Shown here: positions 41,913 to 51,424 of the stretch, in pieces
How positions within the stretch are numbered: the first letter of the stretch is position 1
Layout: every line of letters begins with the position of its first letter
From: Bacillota bacterium
GTDB taxonomy: Bacteria; Bacillota; Sulfobacillia; Sulfobacillales; Sulfobacillaceae
DNA: 64,000 bases
Assembly: GCA_021841025.1 (NCBI GenBank)
Contig: JAKBWA010000064.1
Span: 1 to 64,000, forward strand
Direction of reading: 5' to 3'
Position numbers and translations under genes: made by a program
Notes under the pieces: model-generated
Databases searched by the model: none
The model's input: only the letters and a program-made list of their open reading frames with translations
Told to the model about the DNA's origin: nothing

Positions 41913-43025
41913 GTGCAGAAAATTGTGGTCGCAGGAGGCGGATACGCCGGTTTAGGGGCCATTGGTGCCTTGCAAAAACTGCAAGACGCAGAAATCATCC
42001 TGATTGAACCGGGAAGCGGCCACCAATTAATTCCCGAGTTGCCGGAAGCTCTAGCAAAACACGGCAGTATCGACAACCACGTGGTGCCATATGATAGCCT
42101 GTTGGCTGAAACTCGGGTGAAATACATACGACATTATGTAACCAATGTGAATGTTGAGCGCCGTGTGGTCTGTTTAGACAACAAAGATGAAGTGTCATAC
42201 GACTGGCTCGTTTTAGCTACGGGTTCCGAGCCGGCCATGCCACCAATTCCAGGCCTGCGCGACGTTGCGCATACTTTGCGCGATGCGCACGATGCCCGAA
42301 AAATTAAGAATGAACTGCAATATGGCAAGGAACAGCGTGTCGCGGTGATAGGAGGCGGATTAACCGGCGTCGAAGTTGCTGGCATGCTCGCCGAAGACCA
42401 CGACGTGATTTTGGTGGAAGCGTTCGACCGACTGTTGCCTGCACTAGGTCTTGGACTGTCTCAATATGCCTACCGTCGACTTATTGCTGCCGGCGTCACC
42501 GTCGTGATGGGTCAGAAACTGGTACGGGTTAACCCTCCCCGCATTGAATTGGAAAAAGATCATTACGAGTACGATGTTCTTATCTGGGCTGGAGGCATCA
42601 CCCCGCCAAAATGGATTAAAACCACCGAATTGCCCTTGAATGTTGCTGGCTATCCCTTAGCCGATGCGTACGGACAAGTACTACCTCAGATTTTTGTCGC
42701 AGGTGATTTGTGGCATGTTGTTATCGATGGCCAGGAAATTCCGGCGACCGCGCAGTTGGCCGCAATTGCGGGGAATTTTGTCGGCGACACAATCATTAGC
42801 CGCATTACCAACGACGGTTCACCGGGACCCGCATTCCGTCCGCGCTTGCGCGGCATGCTCATTTCTCTGGATGAAGGCCAAGGGGTTGGGTGGGTTTTGC
42901 ATGGAGGTATTCCGGTGCGCGGATTCAGTGCTCGCACCCTAAAGAACATTTCATTTCAACAGTATCGGCTTAAATTGTCTAAAATCTTTGATCGTCCCTG
43001 GCCACTGTTAGAGCCACGGGATTGA
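41913..43025 (+). CDS. NDH-2-like FAD-dependent NAD(P)H dehydrogenase
   Basis: KIVVAGGGYAGLGAIGAL; VAVIGGGLTGVEVAGMLAED; VLIWAGGITPP; IFVAGDLW. Confidence 0.88.
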   Translation: MQKIVVAGGGYAGLGAIGALQKLQDAEIILIEPGSGHQLIPELPEALAKHGSIDNHVVPYDSLLAETRVKYIRHYVTNVNVERRVVCLDNKDEVSYDWLVLATGSEPAMPPIPGLRDVAHTLRDAHDARKIKNELQYGKEQRVAVIGGGLTGVEVAGMLAEDHDVILVEAFDRLLPALGLGLSQYAYRRLIAAGVTVVMGQKLVRVNPPRIELEKDHYEYDVLIWAGGITPPKWIKTTELPLNVAGYPLADAYGQVLPQIFVAGDLWHVVIDGQEIPATAQLAAIAGNFVGDTIISRITNDGSPGPAFRPRLRGMLISLDEGQGVGWVLHGGIPVRGFSARTLKNISFQQYRLKLSKIFDRPWPLLEPRD

Positions 43026-43235
43026 GGAAGGGTCCTCTTAAATCCCTACTCAAAAAGAATCAAACGTTCCGGTTGGCGTGAGAAAGTAAATTTCACCTCC
43101 ACACACCGCCCAACCGCAAGACTATGGTGGGATTTTTAGGCAAAAATCGCATTGAAGAAAGGAGATGCGGGGACGCTGCGGCTAAGCCTGATTGGCTGCC
43201 TTCCCGACTCGGGATGAAGTAACCCGCGGAACAAC

Positions 43236-43586
43236 ATGAAATATCTTGCCTTCGCGTTAGGTGTCATTGGAGGCATTGTCGGCGTTTTGGCTGGCCTCTT
43301 TGAGCACATTCCTGGTGTCTACGATGCTCTTTTGAAACACCTGAGCGGCTATGGTATTACATTTTCTCACATTACCATAGCCATGGGCATTCTGGGGATT
43401 ATTTCGGGTATTGTGTTCTTAATCAATGCCCGGTGGGCAGCATGGCTTGCGTTGATTGCCACTGTGGGTGGCGCTGTGGGGTCCTTTACTTTGTGGCTCA
43501 TGCCTGGCAGCTTCCTCTTCACAGCGGCGATATTAGGGTTTTTTGAAATTAGCCAAAGACAGCACAATAACAAACCTGTCCAATGA
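43236..43586 (+). CDS. Small membrane protein (DUF4064-like)
   Basis: 116 aa with about 4 hydrophobic helices. Confidence 0.6.
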   Translation: MKYLAFALGVIGGIVGVLAGLFEHIPGVYDALLKHLSGYGITFSHITIAMGILGIISGIVFLINARWAAWLALIATVGGAVGSFTLWLMPGSFLFTAAILGFFEISQRQHNNKPVQ

Positions 43587-43605
43587 TACAACAGTTTCCA
43601 TCGCC

Positions 43606-45108
43606 TCACGGCGTATTAAACGGAGGTTGGTGAAAAGCTTTTGTAAACCATCCTTGAAGTATTACATGCACTCCCAATTGACGCACAGAGCCACTGATTT
43701 GTGCTTGCTGGGCTATCAGTCGGTGCGCTGTCGCTGCTGTGGTCAATTGCGGATGGGCCAACGCATCCGAGACCTGTATCCCAAGTTCAGCTTCTTGCTG
43801 GTAAAGACGTAACCATGGCCTAATCTCTTCGTAAAATGGCGCAGAGAGACCATGATGCAAAACTGCGGCCGATTCCTTCCAGCGCTCAAATTGCTTATAC
43901 AACGGCGTGCTCAGCAAATTTTTATGTTGTCCATAGCTTGTCCAAAAAGACACGATATGATTATTAAGGTGGTCCAAGGGCACGCCATCAAGGTAACTGA
44001 CCGAGTTTGCCCCCGCGAAACTTTTGAGAGCTTTCCTGGTTGGCCCCCTCCACATCGTGAGGGCCTGTAACCATGCTGACTGGGGATTATACGTCAAGGG
44101 ATGTTCCAAATAGCTGGCACCTGTAGCCAATGCCAGTTCGGATGCATAAGGCTGCAGCATAGGATTAAACAGGTATCCCCTGAGGGCACCCAGCACATGG
44201 GGACCGCGTCCATTAACCGGTCCCATGAATAGTTGGGGATGGTGCTTAATCACATAGGTATAATCATTGACGGGATAATTATCCCAAATAACAAGAGGGT
44301 GTCCAATATGATGCTTGACACTGAGAACTTCTTGATGAGTGATAGTCTTCGACAATACGTCAGGTCCTGTCCAAATAACCGGTATTTGCGCATTTAAGCG
44401 CGTCTTTAGAGTGTGCCAGTACATATTGTTGGTTAGTCCCCAATATTCTGTAGGAGTAAACAAGATGTTAATATCATGGCCCTGGTGATGTTGTTGGGAG
44501 TAGATCTTGTCTACTAACTGACACTGGGCCAAGGCCAGGTTATTATGGTACTCTTGGGCTTGATTTTGCGGCAGTTGCACAGGGATGTCGTCAAAACTTA
44601 ACATAAACGAACGGATTCCTATCGACCACAATTGGTTAATCTTGGCCATTAACTCATGTTGATCCCGAACGGAAGCATAGTCAATAGATAAACCGGGACT
44701 GATGGAACAAACAAACTGAATCTGATTGGCCTTGGCCGTGTTAACAAGCTCAGCTAATCTTTTCAGATTCGAGGACGGATAAAGTTGGTTCCACTGCGCC
44801 CGCAGATAGGGATCATTTTTGGGTGCATAAACAAATGTGTTGAGACCTTCATGGCGCATGAATCGCAACATTTGCTTCGTTGCAGAATTAGACCACTTGG
44901 GGCCGTAAAATCCCTCCACCACGCCCGCCATGAGCTTCGATTGTGAAATTTGATCATTATGCATCTTCGCTGACTCGGTGGGACGTCCTGTTGTTGCGGT
45001 CTGAAATACCGACACGGGCCCCTGAAGCAGTCCATAACGCCATACCGCCAGTCCCCCAATCACAGTTAATGAAATGAGACCCCATGTCAATTTTGCTCGT
45101 TTACCCAC
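43606..45108 (-). CDS. GH84-like beta-N-acetylglucosaminidase with N-terminal membrane/signal segment
   Basis: GVVEGFYGPKWSNSATKQMLRFMRHEGLNTFVYAPKNDPYLRAQWNQLYP; catalytic-pair-like MLSFDDIP; VIWTGPDVLS; LVIWDNYPVND. Confidence 0.87.
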   Translation of the reverse strand: MGKRAKLTWGLISLTVIGGLAVWRYGLLQGPVSVFQTATTGRPTESAKMHNDQISQSKLMAGVVEGFYGPKWSNSATKQMLRFMRHEGLNTFVYAPKNDPYLRAQWNQLYPSSNLKRLAELVNTAKANQIQFVCSISPGLSIDYASVRDQHELMAKINQLWSIGIRSFMLSFDDIPVQLPQNQAQEYHNNLALAQCQLVDKIYSQQHHQGHDINILFTPTEYWGLTNNMYWHTLKTRLNAQIPVIWTGPDVLSKTITHQEVLSVKHHIGHPLVIWDNYPVNDYTYVIKHHPQLFMGPVNGRGPHVLGALRGYLFNPMLQPYASELALATGASYLEHPLTYNPQSAWLQALTMWRGPTRKALKSFAGANSVSYLDGVPLDHLNNHIVSFWTSYGQHKNLLSTPLYKQFERWKESAAVLHHGLSAPFYEEIRPWLRLYQQEAELGIQVSDALAHPQLTTAATAHRLIAQQAQISGSVRQLGVHVILQGWFTKAFHQPPFNTP

Positions 45109-45237
45109 AATCTCCTCCCACGGCTCACCGAAATTTCTTCATAATGAATGTATCAATTATTATAAATGTTGTTGCTCATCGCCGTCATTTAAGCGACAAT
45201 AGAGTCGAAACAAGTACCTTTCTCAGGGGAATAGTTA

Positions 45238-46539
45238 ATGAAACGCACATTACACAATTGGTTTCTGATTGCGTCAGTCGATATTCTCGCATTTAACGCC
45301 GCGAACATACTAGCATTTATGATCCGTTTCGTGTTTCGTCTACCCCCGTATAATTTTAACGCATTCCTGCGGCTGTTTCCGTTTGAAACCCTTTCGTTGA
45401 TTATGCTGTTTTTTTTCTATGGTCTTTATGACCGCCCGGCATCAAAAACATCCCGCGAACTTATTAGTGCTGTTGTAACCGCGATTATCGTGAATACCTT
45501 TTTTGCCGCGATGGCGTCCTTCATGATTGTTAACATTGGCTTCCCACGCAGTGTTTTTGCCATCTCCGCTGGGCTTCAAATGATCATATTTGTCGGCTGG
45601 CGGCTTTTGTACCGTTCGATTTCGTTACGCTCATCTCCCCATGTCCATGTCCTTGTGGTGGGGCCACAAAAAGAATGGCCGGAACTCACAATTCGTGCAG
45701 GCAAATATTTACCGAGAATTCAAGTGCACTTTGTTCGGCCCGAAGACGATCTCCCTCCCGGTTTAATTCCTCGCATCGGCGCCGTTGTATTAGGTAGTGT
45801 CGAACAAGACACCAAATCCCGTTACTTTATTGAATGCATGCGCTATAATGTGCCGTGTTTGTGGAGACCTGATACATATGATTTGCTGGTCGCAGGATCG
45901 GAACTCACGTCCTTAGGAGAGACTCCGATGTTTTCTCTTGCTTCAATTCGAGCGCGTCATGGGTCAACCGCTGTTAAACGATTAGCCGATATCATGATAT
46001 CGTTTTTTGGGCTTATTGGCATCTCGCCGTTTTTGTTGTTGATTGCGTTGGGTATCGTGATCGATTCGGGCCGTCCCGTCCTTTATTGGCAGGAACGTGT
46101 TACCGCTGGAGGCCGTCAATTTATGCTTGTAAAGTTTCGGACCATGGTGCCTGACGCGGAAAAAACCACAGGCCCAATATTATCCACCGCCGACGACCCG
46201 CGAGTTACACGTTTCGGAAAGTTTTTACGTGCCACACATTTTGATGAATTACCCCAACTCTGGAATATTCTACGAGGCGATATGTCGCTCGTCGGGCCAC
46301 GTCCTGAACGTCCCGCATTCGTTGATCAGCATCGGCGTGATATCGACTTTTATGAATTGCGCCATTTGACGACTCCAGGATTGACTGGTTTGGCGCAGGT
46401 AGCGGGCAGCTATTCGTCAACTCCGGAGGAAAAAGCCGCCTATGATTTAGCCTATGCTAAATCATGGTCGTGGCTCAAGGATTTGTCCATCCTCGTGCGC
46501 ACCATTATACAAATTCCTTTCAATAGAAAAGACAAATAA
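45238..46539 (+). CDS. Exopolysaccharide polyprenyl-glycosylphosphotransferase (bacterial sugar transferase)
   Basis: KRLADIMISFFGLIG; VLYWQERVTAGGRQFMLVKFRTM; HFDELPQLWNILRGDMSLVGPRPERP. Confidence 0.92.
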   Translation: MKRTLHNWFLIASVDILAFNAANILAFMIRFVFRLPPYNFNAFLRLFPFETLSLIMLFFFYGLYDRPASKTSRELISAVVTAIIVNTFFAAMASFMIVNIGFPRSVFAISAGLQMIIFVGWRLLYRSISLRSSPHVHVLVVGPQKEWPELTIRAGKYLPRIQVHFVRPEDDLPPGLIPRIGAVVLGSVEQDTKSRYFIECMRYNVPCLWRPDTYDLLVAGSELTSLGETPMFSLASIRARHGSTAVKRLADIMISFFGLIGISPFLLLIALGIVIDSGRPVLYWQERVTAGGRQFMLVKFRTMVPDAEKTTGPILSTADDPRVTRFGKFLRATHFDELPQLWNILRGDMSLVGPRPERPAFVDQHRRDIDFYELRHLTTPGLTGLAQVAGSYSSTPEEKAAYDLAYAKSWSWLKDLSILVRTIIQIPFNRKDK

Positions 46540-46562
46540 GCCCGCCCCTTGAGACCCAACCT

Positions 46563-47885
46563 TCAAATGCGCCGGGAAGGAACACGCCACGAAGTCGATC
46601 GAGCGAGATAGTCTCTATGGCTAAGATTTTGATCTTTGGGCACCACCCATACCCGGTACCAAGCAATACCCAGCAACACGGTAAAAAAGAAGTCGCCAAA
46701 GGAGACTCCGCCAATCAAAATGGATTCCACCATTTGCTGCGCTAGGCTTGCGAGCATAACAGAAAACAACGCGTTGTCTTCCCAATTACTCTTTTTCCAA
46801 GGCCGTCGGGTCAAAAGCCCAATCATGCCCACACCGATGAAAACCAGCCACAATAGCAAGCCAACCAGTCCCAGTTCTACAGCCGATCGCAAGATGGAGT
46901 CCGCCGGTGTCAACCCTACGTATATATGAGGCACAAAGGGCTTTAAAGCCAGCGGAGAGTTTCCAGGTCCCACGCCCCATATCCAGTGATGTTGCATAGC
47001 CTTAAGACCCGCTTTCCACAAGAGAATCCGGCCATCAAGCCCCTTCTTCCAAAGAAGTTCCCATTTATGAATGCCCGTCTTAGCGATCAATGCCCCTAGA
47101 AGAACCAGACCAACACCCAATATGCTAAAAAATCCACGCTTTCCAAAATAAAAAGTCACGAACATAATGAGGCCAATGAGACTCGCAATCCATGATGAAC
47201 GTGAATAGCTCAGCGCTACCCCAATTAACAACAAAATGCTCGCGAAAAACCACCCAAAACGCACCGTTTGGTCCTCATGGGGATCCAGCGCAAGATAGAA
47301 GGACGACGGCAAGGCAAATGTCAGTAGCATGCCAAAAGTGTTCTTGTTGGCAAAAGGCCATTGCCATGCCAACAAAATGTGATGGCCTACCGGCACAGGA
47401 AACCCCTTGTGGTAGACAATAGCCGCCACTCCCCCAGCAATTGCCACAACGACTCCTGTTAGTGCAATCACCCGCAGTATAGCGGCGAAACTGGTAAGCC
47501 TATTGTGGATAGCCCAGGGAATAATCACCACTGAGACAAGCAATACCGCTGGAACTCCTAACACATAACGGATTGAGGTAGAAAGATCAATTCCCATAAA
47601 TGTCGAAACAACCATGCCGGTAAAATACAAAACAAAGACAGACATCCAACTAAAATGATCCTGAATGAATCGCCACCATTCTTTCCATCCCTTCAGTCCC
47701 ATTCGCAAGACACCCGAGAAAAACACCAGTACCCACGGGAAATATTGGCCAATCCCAGCATACCAGTGATGGATGATCTCCACGCTCACCGCGGCAATTA
47801 ACAGTATTGTGATAAATAACCGAGGGTTCACCCAAACGGCAATACCCATCAGCACTCCAATCAAGGCACAAATAACAAGAGCCAC
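46563..47885 (-). CDS. O-antigen ligase / polymerase family membrane protein
   Basis: 440 aa polytopic; GVALSYSRSSWIASLIGLIMF; GVGPGNSPLALKPF. Confidence 0.82.
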   Translation of the reverse strand: MALVICALIGVLMGIAVWVNPRLFITILLIAAVSVEIIHHWYAGIGQYFPWVLVFFSGVLRMGLKGWKEWWRFIQDHFSWMSVFVLYFTGMVVSTFMGIDLSTSIRYVLGVPAVLLVSVVIIPWAIHNRLTSFAAILRVIALTGVVVAIAGGVAAIVYHKGFPVPVGHHILLAWQWPFANKNTFGMLLTFALPSSFYLALDPHEDQTVRFGWFFASILLLIGVALSYSRSSWIASLIGLIMFVTFYFGKRGFFSILGVGLVLLGALIAKTGIHKWELLWKKGLDGRILLWKAGLKAMQHHWIWGVGPGNSPLALKPFVPHIYVGLTPADSILRSAVELGLVGLLLWLVFIGVGMIGLLTRRPWKKSNWEDNALFSVMLASLAQQMVESILIGGVSFGDFFFTVLLGIAWYRVWVVPKDQNLSHRDYLARSTSWRVPSRRI

Positions 47886-47932
47886 TTCTTCACCCCAGTA
47901 TTTTAAATATCAGACACAATTCTCTCTAATTG

Positions 47933-47967
47933 TAACACGCCACAATCCGACAGATTGTGGCGTGTTA
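47933..47967. repeat. 15-bp perfect inverted repeat, 5-nt loop
   Basis: TAACACGCCACAATC-CGACA-GATTGTGGCGTGTTA. Confidence 0.9.
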
Positions 47968-48003
47968 GCAAGAAATAGATCAACCTTTGATTACTTCATA
48001 TCC

Positions 48004-48780
48004 CTAGGCATTAAGGGTTAACATATATATACCAACAAAGATAACCACCCCTGAAAATACAAAATTCAAGGTTCGTTTATGCTTGCTCAACTGATTGGCT
48101 AACCTGGTTCCCAAAATACCTCCAACTACACCTCCGATAATATATTCTCCTACCACCAACCACAACACTAATCCTGAAAGTGCATAGTTAATGGCCGTAG
48201 TTACCCCAAATGTGCCAACGGAAAATAGTGAAGTGCCGATCGCGTATATCATGGGCATGCCGGTGGATATGATCAAACCCGGCACAATCAAAAATCCTCC
48301 GCCAATGCCGAAAAATCCGGATACTGCGCCAACCAGAAATCCTGTCGGAATCACACGCCAAAACATCTTACGGTGCCAATGGAAATGCAAATTTCCTCCT
48401 GACTTCTTTGGTCGCAACATCAAAAGCGCAACCACCAGCATCAAAATCGCAAAGAGGAATAACAGATCCTTTCCGTTAACGATCTTGCCTATCGAAGACC
48501 CTACGAAAGCTCCAATCGCCCCCGGGACAGCAAACGCTATCGCTGCGGCCCACTGGACGTTGCCGCTACGCCAATGCGGAATTAAATTGAGATAGGCATT
48601 GACAGCAACAGCCAAAGCCGTAGAGCCGATGACGAGGTGAGGATCGTGAATGCCGACTAAATACAATAAGAGCGGAACAGCCAAAATAGAACCGCCACCA
48701 CCGATCAGCCCCAGACTAAACCCCACTATCAGGCCGGAAATAACGGCCAGTACTTGTTGTATGGCCGTAACATGTAGCAT
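48004..48780 (-). CDS. TSUP (TauE/SafE) family permease
   Basis: GFSLGLIGGGGSILAVPLLLYLVG; GAVSGFFGIGGGFLIVPGLI. Confidence 0.88.
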   Translation of the reverse strand: MLHVTAIQQVLAVISGLIVGFSLGLIGGGGSILAVPLLLYLVGIHDPHLVIGSTALAVAVNAYLNLIPHWRSGNVQWAAAIAFAVPGAIGAFVGSSIGKIVNGKDLLFLFAILMLVVALLMLRPKKSGGNLHFHWHRKMFWRVIPTGFLVGAVSGFFGIGGGFLIVPGLIISTGMPMIYAIGTSLFSVGTFGVTTAINYALSGLVLWLVVGEYIIGGVVGGILGTRLANQLSKHKRTLNFVFSGVVIFVGIYMLTLNA

Positions 48781-49729
48781 CCTCTAAACATCCCCTATTG
48801 TTCTTTCCTTATATTTTACTCCGATATCGTACTTATAATATATAACTTCAAAAATATTTAATGCGGGTATTATTTTATTGAATGCTATGCCCTGCCTCGT
48901 GTGGGCGTTTGCGGTCTGCAATTCCCTATCAGCTAGTGTTCTTTGCGACAGGTTCCGAGAAAACCAATTCCCCTTGCAGACGGCATTGGAAAGTGCTCAA
49001 ATCCATGCAATCTCATCAGTTACGTAAAAATGATCTTCTGACCCTGACCAACATGAAAGCTCCCTTATGTCGATCGACGAAGAACTCCCCCGAGGCCGGA
49101 ACCTTTTGGCTTCTGGCGTCTGACTAGTTGTTGGAATTTTATGTATTTTTACCCTAGACGAAATCTGAACTTCCGAAGATCTCTAAACACCTAGAGAACA
49201 ATTTCGTCGGGGACACCATGTAAAGAAAACACAGCCTAATAACTCAACACGATGTTTAAAAACGGGTATGTTCCGGTGGAGAAGATAAATGCTCCCGACA
49301 TACCTCACGCTCAGTTGGGCAAACCAAACCCGAATCACCGAATAGATCTTTTGACAAATGGAACGCGCTCATCCGGATGTATTTTTCTTATTCGTGGACG
49401 GCAAAACTCGAGACCATCTCATTTCTGCGCATGGGGGACCCTAGCTGTCCCAGAACATCTCCACCTTGACCAATTAGCCGCAAATTTGACGAGTCTGGGA
49501 CACGTGCGCGTTTCATAAGCGCAATTTTGTGAAAATATACTCGCCTGATCACAGTCTATTATGCCGGAGATGGGAAGGGAGCATCCACGGAAGACTATCA
49601 CGTGTTATGTCGAAGTCCCCAAAGAGTTCCCATAACAACCGTGCAGAGCAGGAGTGCCGTTGCTTGACCCTCTAGAGGCTTCTAACTGAGTAGAAGAGAT
49701 GGCACATTACGTTGAGCCGGAGCGAAAGG

Positions 49730-50332
49730 TTATTGGGGATGTTCGTCATCTAGTCCGTATCGCTGAATGACTTGAGCTAATACCCATTCATTCGCAGACG
49801 GTGTTAATAGATCGTTTTTCACCGCCAGTGTTGGAACACTCGTGATAGACAACTTATCTACGAGTTCTTTAGCTTGGTTCAAATCGATAGCATAGACAGA
49901 TATCAAAGGATTGCGTAGACTCATGGCTCCTGTCAGACGAACCGCCTGAGCACATTTGGGTCATCCAGGAGTCGTCAGGACTGCGATCGTGAGAGGGTTG
50001 ACAATTTCTTGAATCATTTGTTGGGCTACAGGTGTTAAGATTTTTTGCTGTCGTCCCACAGCTAGAATTAAGTCACGCCAACTGATCTCTTCCTGGCCCA
50101 CGGGATGACCCACAAACCAAGTATGAACATTTTCTGATTCTCTTCCGATCCCATACATGTCGATATTTTGAGGAAACCACGGCCATAATCCGCTAAAGCT
50201 TGTATCATGGCTTCTCCTCCAGACAATCATGCTGTGGTGCTTAAATTTGTTTGCGAACGTCTGATCTTCTGGACCACGGCTCTCGATGACTACGGGAACG
50301 ACCAACTCCTCCAGCCAAAGCAAAGAGGCCAT
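49730..50332 (-). CDS. Putative selenoprotein: two-domain thioredoxin/glutaredoxin-like (PDO / AhpF-NTD-like) protein, in-frame TGA at 49963-49961 read as Sec124 (UPKC)
   Basis: ORFs 50332-49961 and 49924-49730 share frame; continuous product ...LTPVAQQMIQEIVNPLTIAVLTTPG-U-PKCAQAVRLTGAMSLRNPLISVYAIDLNQAKELVDKLSITSVPTLAVKNDLL...; cis-Pro motif SVPTL; AGGAGGAG upstream of ATG. Confidence 0.75.
49923..49955 (-). promoter_or_regulatory. Bacterial-SECIS-like hairpin immediately downstream of the in-frame TGA
   Basis: AUG(U)GCU-CAGGCG-GUU-CGUCUG-ACAGG-AGCCAU; loop starts 19 nt after UGA. Confidence 0.6.
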
Positions 50333-51243
50333 TATTTACAATCTCCTCCTGGGCCCGCTTGCACTTCTTCACCGCTGACGCGCTCCAAAAACCGCCGCCA
50401 CATTTGTGCTGCCCGTTCCCTTTCATGAGGTTTACTAAACTCTAACCCTCGACGGATAAGAACCTCACGGAAACGGGTATTATCGATCACTTCTTGCATA
50501 GCTTCTCCCCATGCCCCAGGATCATCCCCTTCGACGAGCAAAGTCGGATAGCCCCAGGTGTTGCGCGCTTCTTGGGTATCACGCAATATGACTGGAAGGC
50601 CATGGGCAAAAACATCCACCAACTGATAACACAAGCCCGGATCCCTCTCAGAATATACCAAGAGATCGGCTGAACGGTATAATCCGGAGAGCTCTTCGGG
50701 GGATAAAGCCGGCACAAAGATGATCTTTTGAGCCAATCCCAAATTTGCCACAACCGGTGCCAATCTATCCCGATGTGCCACCCCCCCCAGTAAGATGCCT
50801 TCTCCCTGGAGGGCTAATACATTTTTTAGCGCCGAAAAAAACACCGATAATCCCGACCCGTCGCGATATGGCCCCATATACAAGATCCGCGGCCTTTCCG
50901 ATAAGCGCAACTTTTGGGTTATGGCAAATACGTTTTCATCCAACCCTTCACTCGTAGGACCATTTACGGGCATTCGCAAGACATCGTCGCCATCTGGAAT
51001 TATACCCCATCCCAAACCTATCGGGTTAGGCCATTCTGTCCAGGGATCTCCTAGGGGACTAATCACAAGGCGTGCGCCGCGCACTGTCTCACCAATCGCT
51101 ATGGTAAAAGGATTAGGAGGAAACCACGACCGTTTGGTTTGCTTCAGGGTCCAATTCGCCATTAAATATCTAAGTCTCTGTTCAACCGCCTTCTCCACTG
51201 CCGAGCCCTTAGGCCCGGTTGATACCCGGATTAACCGCGCCAT
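50332..51243 (-). CDS. GT4-like glycosyltransferase
   Basis: RPRILYMGPYRDGSGLSVFFSALKNVL; LSGLYRSADLLVYSERDPGLCYQLVDVFAHGLPVILRD. Confidence 0.8.
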   Translation of the reverse strand: MARLIRVSTGPKGSAVEKAVEQRLRYLMANWTLKQTKRSWFPPNPFTIAIGETVRGARLVISPLGDPWTEWPNPIGLGWGIIPDGDDVLRMPVNGPTSEGLDENVFAITQKLRLSERPRILYMGPYRDGSGLSVFFSALKNVLALQGEGILLGGVAHRDRLAPVVANLGLAQKIIFVPALSPEELSGLYRSADLLVYSERDPGLCYQLVDVFAHGLPVILRDTQEARNTWGYPTLLVEGDDPGAWGEAMQEVIDNTRFREVLIRRGLEFSKPHERERAAQMWRRFLERVSGEEVQAGPGGDCK

Positions 51244-51424
51244 TTATCACGCCCCCGTTGCCCCTACTGCCTTCATATCGTTGCCCAATACTCAGATATG
51301 GGCTTGATATGAAGCATCTGGTCATAGCCAGTCCCTCTTAAGATGCAGTATAATATTAACTACAAATTTTTTGTCACGGTACCCGCATGAACTGACCACC
51401 AGCGACTAATTCAAGGAGTCTATT

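Noticed and set aside
48882-49601. Small ORFs in the 49 kb intergenic gap
   Set aside because: No recognisable motifs and conflicting overlapping frames on both strands.
49961-50332. Reading 49961-50332 and 49730-49924 as two separate short genes
   Set aside because: They share frame, the second lacks its own ribosome site, and only the joined product makes a complete Trx fold with UxxC and cis-Pro.
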